Below are positions 1-5,307 of a DNA stretch of 20,406 bases, one piece after another. The notes beneath the pieces are model-generated. The model had not been told where the DNA came from. It did not search any database and saw nothing but the letters and a program-made list of their open reading frames with translations. The DNA lies in NCBI GenBank assembly GCA_900541925.1, contig UQMB01000021.1, forward strand, positions 1 through 20,406. Reading direction: 5' to 3'. The translations under genes and the position numbers were made by a program. Position 1 is the stretch's first letter; every line of letters begins with the position of its first letter. This DNA comes from an uncultured Bacteroidales bacterium. Lineage in GTDB: Bacteria; Bacteroidota; Bacteroidia; Bacteroidales; UBA932.

Positions 1-1
1 C

Positions 2-61
2 TCAATATCATCTCAGCTAATTGCTGAAATGGGTGTCCCATTGCGGAAAACAGGACAGTGA
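2..61 (+). CDS. possible 3' end of an unidentified plus-strand gene (partial)
   Basis: An open frame enters from the left edge and ends at TGA 59-61, giving 19 residues (SISSQLIAEMGVPLRKTGQ). The fragment is too short to assign to a family. The only support is position: a plus-strand hairpin with a six-T tract follows directly, as expected after a gene that converges on the abi gene. It could equally be a chance open frame. Confidence 0.2.
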   Translation, partial: SISSQLIAEMGVPLRKTGQ

Positions 62-106
62 GTGAGCGCAGCTTTAGCGGAGCGAACGGACTGTGACCGC
101 TTTTTT
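53..106 (+). terminator. imperfect intrinsic terminator, plus strand
   Basis: GG plus ACAGT (53-59) can pair with ACTGT plus CC (90-98) across a two-base bulge. An inner CGC/GCG stem lies at 67-69/77-79, and six T follow at 101-106. The stem is imperfect, so this is a moderate call. It would end transcription of a gene entering from the left edge. Confidence 0.35.
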
Positions 107-153
107 CCTGATAGGCTGCGTAGCGGACATCTTTATCGGCCCGGACAAGTGAG

Positions 154-188
154 AAAAGCATCCCCCATATCCTACGATTGAGGGATGC
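154..188 (-). terminator. probable terminator of the abi gene
   Basis: On the minus strand GCATCCC (188-182) pairs perfectly with GGGATGC (164-158) around a 17-nt loop and is followed by TTTTC. It lies 18 bp past the abi stop codon. The U-tract is short (four), so termination may be partial. Confidence 0.5.
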
Positions 189-206
189 GAAGGTTGTGAA
201 GGAGGT

Positions 207-1109
207 TTATCGCCAGATGGGTTCTTTCTCCCAGTCAGAGGGAAATCCCATTGCCAGGAGGTCAATATTGGGATACTCTGCAAACAGCGCCTTGAGTTCG
301 GCTTTGAAGTTGTTGCCTGGCGCGATTGTGCAGAGCAGGTATGCAATCATCGCACAGCGGAAGTAGATGCGCTGGGAGTTTGTCTTGGCTGGGTCAATCC
401 AAGGATGGATGACGCGGCGGGGTTCTGCCGGACGGATGGGCAGAAGTTTGTTCCAGACTCGGCTATGGTGGCAGCAGAGGTTGCGGAGTCCGCTCAGGAC
501 CAGGAGCCAGGAGGTGAATACCGGCGGCTGCAGGCCGAAGTGCTGAGCGATTTTCTTCTTCAGGGAGAGGTCGGCCAGATTCATATAGATGTGGGCCATG
601 TTACCAAAGGGCAGAATCTCCAAAATCATCCACGCCGGCGGATATGGCTCGTTGTATGTGGCCTTGAAATGCTCGATGAAATCCTCTTTGGAGCCACTGT
701 ACTCCTTGTCGATGACGCTGATCAGGGTATTGAACCTGTCGATGCTCTGGTAGTTGACAGGATCTGTGACCCAGAAGATATCCCCCGTCTCTTCTGCCAC
801 GAAGTTGCCCAGCGTACTGCGGATGGCCACCTCTATCTTTTCTATCTTGCGGAATAAGAGCGCCCGTAGACAGGAATCGAAGGTGTACATGGACACTACT
901 TTGTCGAAAGTGGCTGTCGGCTTGTAGATGTGATTCGCTTTTGGAATCTCCAGCAGTGGATAAAAATAGGCGCTGAGCCGGTAGTAGCCGACATTGGTCA
1001 GATACGCAGTGGCAAGATTCTCGTCCGTGATTTGAAGACCTCTCGATTTCAGCATGGCGAGGTGCTGGGCAGGATTGAGATAGGTCTTTGTGAAGGCAAC
1101 CGTTCCCAT
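207..1109 (-). CDS. Abi_2 family (AbiD/AbiF-type) HEPN protein, likely RNase toxin or abortive-infection effector
   Basis: This 300-residue protein carries the hallmarks of the Abi_2 family. An N-terminal GYYRLSAYFYP motif spans about 41-51. A charged helix follows with the LRALLFRKIEKIEVAIR pattern at about 81-97. The HEPN-type R-x4-H motif is RNLCCHHSRVWN, with R209 and H214. Family knowledge: AbiD/AbiF proteins cause abortive infection; AbiF has been described as a toxin paired with a conserved noncoding RNA antitoxin and as a likely ancestor of Cas13. The sequence shows its own promoter and a small structured RNA directly upstream. ATG 1109-1107 is the only sensible start, because the frame upstream runs into the U-tract; there is no evident Shine-Dalgarno. 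By eye the gene is less GC-rich than the sus genes, which would fit acquisition by transfer. RNase activity is inferred from the motif. Nothing suggests a role in starch use. Confidence 0.85.
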   Translation of the reverse strand: MGTVAFTKTYLNPAQHLAMLKSRGLQITDENLATAYLTNVGYYRLSAYFYPLLEIPKANHIYKPTATFDKVVSMYTFDSCLRALLFRKIEKIEVAIRSTLGNFVAEETGDIFWVTDPVNYQSIDRFNTLISVIDKEYSGSKEDFIEHFKATYNEPYPPAWMILEILPFGNMAHIYMNLADLSLKKKIAQHFGLQPPVFTSWLLVLSGLRNLCCHHSRVWNKLLPIRPAEPRRVIHPWIDPAKTNSQRIYFRCAMIAYLLCTIAPGNNFKAELKALFAEYPNIDLLAMGFPSDWEKEPIWR

Positions 1110-1115
1110 ATAGAT

Positions 1116-1161
1116 AAAAAAAGACCCACCTATTTGAGCATTGCTAAGAGGCTTGGCGGGT
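1116..1161 (-). terminator. intrinsic terminator between the promoter and the abi start codon
   Basis: ACCCGCC (1161-1155) pairs with GGTGGGT (1130-1124), six Watson-Crick pairs plus one G:U, followed by C, T and seven T (to 1116). The G:U pair exists only in the minus-strand transcript; on the plus strand it is an A/C mismatch, so the hairpin fits a minus-strand RNA. The abi ATG begins 6 nt after the tract, so abi is expressed only by read-through. It could also stop transcripts arriving from malQ. Confidence 0.7.
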
Positions 1162-1166
1162 TCTAC
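1116..1166 (-). ncRNA. candidate small RNA upstream of the abi gene (possible RNA antitoxin)
   Basis: A consensus promoter at 1202-1172 predicts a start near 1166, and an intrinsic terminator ends at the U-tract 1122-1116, giving an RNA of about 50 nt. The 5' part is a short single-stranded leader (about ACUAGUAGA). Then a 7-bp stem (1161-1155 with 1130-1124) encloses a 24-nt loop in which AGC can pair with GCU. No open reading frame of note fits inside. The place and form, a small RNA then terminator then HEPN toxin gene, match the arrangement described for AbiF and resemble type III toxin-antitoxin operons. The exact 5' end and the antitoxin role are inferred. Alternative: a leader/attenuator, or simply the end of the sus operon. 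Confidence 0.55.
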
Positions 1167-1171
1167 TAGTG

Positions 1172-1202
1172 CAAATATAGGGATATTTTCCTTCCCTGCA
1201 AA
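1172..1202 (-). promoter_or_regulatory. Bacteroidota-type promoter for the small RNA and abi gene
   Basis: On the minus strand TTTG (1202-1199) is followed, after exactly 19 bp, by TATATTTG (1179-1172). This is a full match to the -33/-7 consensus TTTG-N19-21-TAnnTTTG of the Bacteroidota primary sigma factor. It lies downstream of the malQ stop, so the small RNA and abi gene can be transcribed apart from the sus operon. Confidence 0.75.
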
Positions 1203-1235
1203 ATCTTTTTAAGACATTCTTATGTACTATGTATT

Positions 1236-3104
1236 TTACTTTATAATATACCGGTTGCTGTCCTTGATGAGGCCGCAGATGGTGACGTTGAGCGATGAGG
1301 CTTCACGGATGGCGTCAATGTCCAGATGCAGGCGGAAGCGCCAGTGGTGGTGCGGGTCTGCCGGCTCGTTTATCCTCTCTTCGCTTCTGTATGGGCGGCG
1401 CAGCTTCGCGTCCAGCGCAAGCCAGTCCTGAAGAGGGAAGATGGCCAGCATGGACGGGGAGTTCAGGAACTCCCAGAGCATATTGCGGACTTCCCACGGT
1501 TGCGGATCCGTGTCGCATTGCATGCGGAGCGTCTCCATGTCGTGGCTGGAGGTGGCGCAGACGCTGAGGTGATTCCATTCCCCTTCTCCTCCCATGCCGC
1601 GCATTTTAAGGGAGAGGATTTTCTCATGGGCCATGACTCCGGGCACGCATGAAGGCACCATGCCGAGGTCTTCTCCGCAGGCGAGCATGCCTGTGGCGCT
1701 CAGCAGCTCAGGCAGTTTCTTCTCGGCGTTGCGTCTCCAGAACTCATTGTGGCGGCTGAAGAAGAAGTCATTGTAGAGCCGTCCGAACTGCTCCTGCTGC
1801 CACTGCGGCAGGTGCTGTGATGCCGGGCAGATGAGAGGCTGGTACATTCCCGGATTGCGCGGATCTTTGTGGAACAGGCCCTCGACAGGAAGATGCATGG
1901 CGTTGATTTCTTCGATGGAGTACGGCAGGGCCGGGTTGAAATGCCCGGACAGGCCGCTTTTCTCGCCGGCCGGGATTTCCCATATGCGGAAGAATCCCAG
2001 GATGTGGTCTATGCGGAAAGCATCGAAATATCTTGCCATCTTGCGCAGACGCGACTTCCACCAGGCGTAGTCGTCCTTGGCCATCTCATCCCAGTTATAT
2101 GTCGGGAAACCCCAGTTCTGCCCGTCGCGGCTGAAGTAGTCAGGCGGAGCGCCTGCTGTGGAGTCGAGGTTGAAGAGTTCCGGGTGCCAGTAGGCCTCCG
2201 CGCTGTCGGCGCTGACGCCGATAGGGAGGTCTCCCTTGAGCGCGATGCCCTTGCTGCGGGCGTATCTGGCCTCGGCATAGAACTGCTTGTCAAGATGCCA
2301 CTGCATCCAGAGGTAGTATTCCTCTTCAAGCGAGTCCCGCCTGGCGCAGAACTGCGCGTATTCGTCAATCCAGAACTCATTCTCCTTGAGGAAAGCCTTG
2401 AATGCGGGGGTCTGCATGTCTTTTTCTCCCCGGGTTTCGAATGCCTTGCGTATGTATCTCATCTTGGCCTCGAAAACCCTCGGATAGTCTATCTCCGGGA
2501 GGGCGTTCAGCGCGGCCTGCTGCCTTTTGAATTCTGCGTTTTCCTTGATTCCGAGGCTCTGCAGGTGTATGTACATCGGATTCAGGGCGAATGATGAGAC
2601 GGGGCTGTACGGGTAGGAGTCCTTCCAGCCGCCTTCCCTGGTGGTGTCGTTGACCGGCAGGAGCTGGAGGATGCACTGCCCGGTGGCTTCGGCCCAATCG
2701 ATCAGTTTGTGCAGGTCGCGGAATTCCCCGATGCCGAAGTCGTCCGCGCTCCTCAGCGAGAACACCGGGATGGCGGTGCCGGCGCCACGGAAGTCGGGGC
2801 GGTCGAAAATCGGCGCCTGATGCTCCCTCGGGAAAGGACAGCCCGGAATCGGGCAGTCTATCCAGCTGTCGTCAATCTCCCTGGCGAGCTTGGCGCTGTG
2901 GTGCTTCCATTCTGTGCGCCAGATCAACCCTGAGCGCATCACGACATAGGAGTAGTCTTTGAGCATGGCTGCCGTGCAGTGCTCGACAGTGACATGCCAG
3001 ATCGCCCCGTCGGACCATTCCATTGGATATTTTTTACCACCGAGAATGAGCGTGAGACTGTCTCCCCACTCTGTCCAGTATTTGATTTTGAATGTGACCT
3101 GCAT
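1236..3104 (-). CDS. malQ: 4-alpha-glucanotransferase (amylomaltase), GH77, with short N-terminal starch-binding-like domain
   Basis: A cytoplasmic enzyme that disproportionates maltodextrins, releasing glucose and longer chains. The chosen start (3104) gives 622 residues and begins at MQVTFKIKYWTEWG, where a CBM20-like strand starts; an upstream ATG at 3152 would add 16 residues lying inside the GH97 gene. No signal peptide. Residues 1-75 resemble a shortened CBM20. GH77 runs from about 105 to the end, with nucleophile D366 (FRIDHILG), acid/base E478 (CGEDLG) and stabiliser D522 (SSHDME), so the catalytic set is complete. Many Bacteroidota MalQ proteins have two CBM20 domains and are near 890 residues; this one has only one reduced module. 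It is the last gene of the sus operon, 22 bp after the GH97 gene. No convincing terminator of its own follows. Confidence 0.92.
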   Translation of the reverse strand: MQVTFKIKYWTEWGDSLTLILGGKKYPMEWSDGAIWHVTVEHCTAAMLKDYSYVVMRSGLIWRTEWKHHSAKLAREIDDSWIDCPIPGCPFPREHQAPIFDRPDFRGAGTAIPVFSLRSADDFGIGEFRDLHKLIDWAEATGQCILQLLPVNDTTREGGWKDSYPYSPVSSFALNPMYIHLQSLGIKENAEFKRQQAALNALPEIDYPRVFEAKMRYIRKAFETRGEKDMQTPAFKAFLKENEFWIDEYAQFCARRDSLEEEYYLWMQWHLDKQFYAEARYARSKGIALKGDLPIGVSADSAEAYWHPELFNLDSTAGAPPDYFSRDGQNWGFPTYNWDEMAKDDYAWWKSRLRKMARYFDAFRIDHILGFFRIWEIPAGEKSGLSGHFNPALPYSIEEINAMHLPVEGLFHKDPRNPGMYQPLICPASQHLPQWQQEQFGRLYNDFFFSRHNEFWRRNAEKKLPELLSATGMLACGEDLGMVPSCVPGVMAHEKILSLKMRGMGGEGEWNHLSVCATSSHDMETLRMQCDTDPQPWEVRNMLWEFLNSPSMLAIFPLQDWLALDAKLRRPYRSEERINEPADPHHHWRFRLHLDIDAIREASSLNVTICGLIKDSNRYIIK

Positions 3105-3126
3105 AAATTCTAAAATGTATCCAAAG

Positions 3127-5307
3127 TTATAGCTTTCTGAAAGATATTCCAAACCCTCCGCCCGGCGCCATCTTGATATGAAGCTTGTCTGATGCGTCGA
3201 CAGACTCGCTCGTGATGGTGTATGCCTGTGGGTTGGTCAGGTAGTGGGCGTCGTCGGCATCGGCGTAGACTCTCGCCTCGAAGCGGCCTGGCCCGAGGAA
3301 GTCAAGCGGGATGTCGAACTCCCGCGCCTGCTCGTCCGTGACGCCGCCGCAGAACCACTGCCCGTCTTTTTTGGCTTTCCTCGCCACGACGATATAATCT
3401 CCCGGCTCCGCGAACAGATACCTGCTCTCACTCCAGTCCACGGCTACGTCCTTGATGAACTGGAACGCGTCCATGAAGCGGGAATAGTGCTCCGGGGTGT
3501 CGGCGGCCATCTGGAGAGGGGAGTACATGGTCAGGTACAGGCCGAGCTGGTTGGCGATGGTGGCGTTGACATGCGAGTCGTTGCCGCACCACTCTTTGAG
3601 ATTCTGCTCGAAGATGCCGGGGGTGAAGTCCATCGGGCCTCCGTTGAGCCGGGTGAACGGCAGGATTGTGACATGCTTCGGGGATGTTCCTCCGAATGCC
3701 TGGTATTCGGTGCCGCGTGCCGACTCGTTGCCTATCAGGTTGGGATAAGTCCGGCAAAGCCCGGTAGGCCGCACGGCTTCGTGTGCATTGACCATTATCC
3801 GGTGCTTGGCAGCCTCGGTGACGGCATAGAGGTAGTGGCCCACCATCCATTGGCCGTAGTGATGCTCTCCACGCGGCAGGATGTCTCCGACATAGCCGGA
3901 CTTGACAGCGTTGTAGCCGTATTTGTCCATCAGGCTGTAGGCGGCTTCGAGATGGCGTTCGTAGTTGCGCACCGAACTTGAGGTTTCATGGTGCATCATG
4001 AGTTTTATGCCCTTGCTGCGGGCGTACTCGTTGAGGGCCTTGATGTCGAAGTCCGGGTAAGGGGTGACGAAGTCGAACACATAGTCTTTGCTGCAGTTGG
4101 CCCAGTCCTCCCAGCCTATGTTCCAGCCTTCCACGAGCAGGGCGTCGAAGCCGTTGGCGGCCGCGAAGTCTATGTAGCGGCGCACATTGGCGTTGTTGGC
4201 GCTGTGGCGTCCGTTCGGCGTGGCCGTGGAGTAGTCGAAACTGTCGAGCTTGACGGACGGCACGTCGGTGTAGGACCAGCTTCCCTTGCCGGCTATCATC
4301 TCCCACCATACGCCCATGTACTTGACAGGCTTGATCCAGCTGACATCTTCGTAGGCGCAAGGCTCGTTGAGGTTGAGCACAAGGCGGCTGGCGAGCTGTT
4401 TCTCGGCCGACTCGGCCACCTGGACCGTTCTCCAAGGGGTGGTGCACGGCGTCTGCATGTAGCCCTTCCACCCTTGCGCGTCCGGGGTGAGGAAGGCACG
4501 GAGCGTGCCGGTCTTGCCGTCCACGAGCAGATGCATGCACGGATAGTCTACCAGGGCGGCTTCGTGGATGTTTATATACAGTCCGTCGTCCGTCTTCATC
4601 TGCAGGGAGGTCTGCACTCCGGAGGTGCTGAAAAGCGTCTGTGAGCTGTTGCCGCACACTTGTTCGCTGAAGCGGGAACTTATCTCCGAGAGGCGGCACT
4701 CGCCGTATTCATATTCCTGGGTGTCATAGTCTCCGGGTATCCACCAGCTGAGGTGGTCTCCCGCCATGGCGAATTCGGTGAGCTCTTCCTTGATCACGAA
4801 ATAGACCAGGGGCTTCCCGCCCGGGAACTCATACCTGAAGCCGAGCCCGTCATCGAAGAGGCGGAAGCGCACGTCCATCCTGCGCCCGCTTTCTTTCTGC
4901 CGCAGGCGCACGAGAAGCTCGTTGTAGTGGTTGCGGATGCTCGACTCTTCTCCCCATACAGGTTCCCAGATCTCGTCCAGGCTGTCCCGGCTGCTGTCCA
5001 GCAGCTCGAACCCGCGGTCCATCATATATCCCGGGAGGGCGTCTGTCTTGCTGATCCGGTCCGCCTGGATGTCTATCTTCTCGGATTTCACCGTGCCGCG
5101 CATCTCGAAACCGAGGCGGCTCGGGAGTACCACATCCTTGCCGTCCCGCTGGAGAGAATACATCGGGATGCCGTCCTTGACGGAGAAAGACAGGCGGAGC
5201 ATGCCGTCCGGGGACAGGAGCGCTTCGCTTTCGGAGAAAGCGGTTTCCGGGGCAGTGCAGGCGCACGCCATGCAGGCGACGGCCAGGAGATATTTCAGTC
5301 TGTTCAT
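3127..5307 (-). CDS. susB: GH97 alpha-glucosidase (SusB-like)
   Basis: 726 residues, the usual size of SusB. It hydrolyses maltooligosaccharides to glucose from the non-reducing end, in the periplasm in known systems. The inverting-type GH97 signature is complete: E441 (MMHHE), E510 (NAHEAVRP) and E534 (SARGTEYQ). The spacing of 69 and 24 residues is identical to the E439/E508/E532 set of B. thetaiotaomicron SusB, so an inverting mechanism is expected. An N-terminal beta-sandwich (about 25-300), a TIM barrel (about 325-625) and a C-terminal beta domain can be followed. The N-terminus is a signal peptide with three close cysteines (C12, C15, C17), so it may be a lipoprotein, but the lipobox is ambiguous. 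The start ATG overlaps the stop of the upstream GH13 gene by 4 bp (ATGA), which suggests translational coupling. Confidence 0.93.
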   Translation of the reverse strand: MNRLKYLLAVACMACACTAPETAFSESEALLSPDGMLRLSFSVKDGIPMYSLQRDGKDVVLPSRLGFEMRGTVKSEKIDIQADRISKTDALPGYMMDRGFELLDSSRDSLDEIWEPVWGEESSIRNHYNELLVRLRQKESGRRMDVRFRLFDDGLGFRYEFPGGKPLVYFVIKEELTEFAMAGDHLSWWIPGDYDTQEYEYGECRLSEISSRFSEQVCGNSSQTLFSTSGVQTSLQMKTDDGLYINIHEAALVDYPCMHLLVDGKTGTLRAFLTPDAQGWKGYMQTPCTTPWRTVQVAESAEKQLASRLVLNLNEPCAYEDVSWIKPVKYMGVWWEMIAGKGSWSYTDVPSVKLDSFDYSTATPNGRHSANNANVRRYIDFAAANGFDALLVEGWNIGWEDWANCSKDYVFDFVTPYPDFDIKALNEYARSKGIKLMMHHETSSSVRNYERHLEAAYSLMDKYGYNAVKSGYVGDILPRGEHHYGQWMVGHYLYAVTEAAKHRIMVNAHEAVRPTGLCRTYPNLIGNESARGTEYQAFGGTSPKHVTILPFTRLNGGPMDFTPGIFEQNLKEWCGNDSHVNATIANQLGLYLTMYSPLQMAADTPEHYSRFMDAFQFIKDVAVDWSESRYLFAEPGDYIVVARKAKKDGQWFCGGVTDEQAREFDIPLDFLGPGRFEARVYADADDAHYLTNPQAYTITSESVDASDKLHIKMAPGGGFGISFRKL

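Noticed and set aside
1..206. tRNA or other structured RNA gene at the left edge
   Set aside because: Hairpins are present but no cloverleaf, T-loop or CCA context could be found; terminators explain them better.
1205..1235. Own terminator directly after malQ
   Set aside because: Only a 4-bp ACAT/ATGT match with a weak T-run is visible; the hairpin at 1116-1161 is the first convincing terminator on this strand.
3105..3152. Upstream ATG for malQ at 3152
   Set aside because: It would overlap the end of the GH97 gene by 26 bp and add 16 residues before the first strand of the CBM20-like domain; the ATG at 3104 sits just after the GH97 stop.
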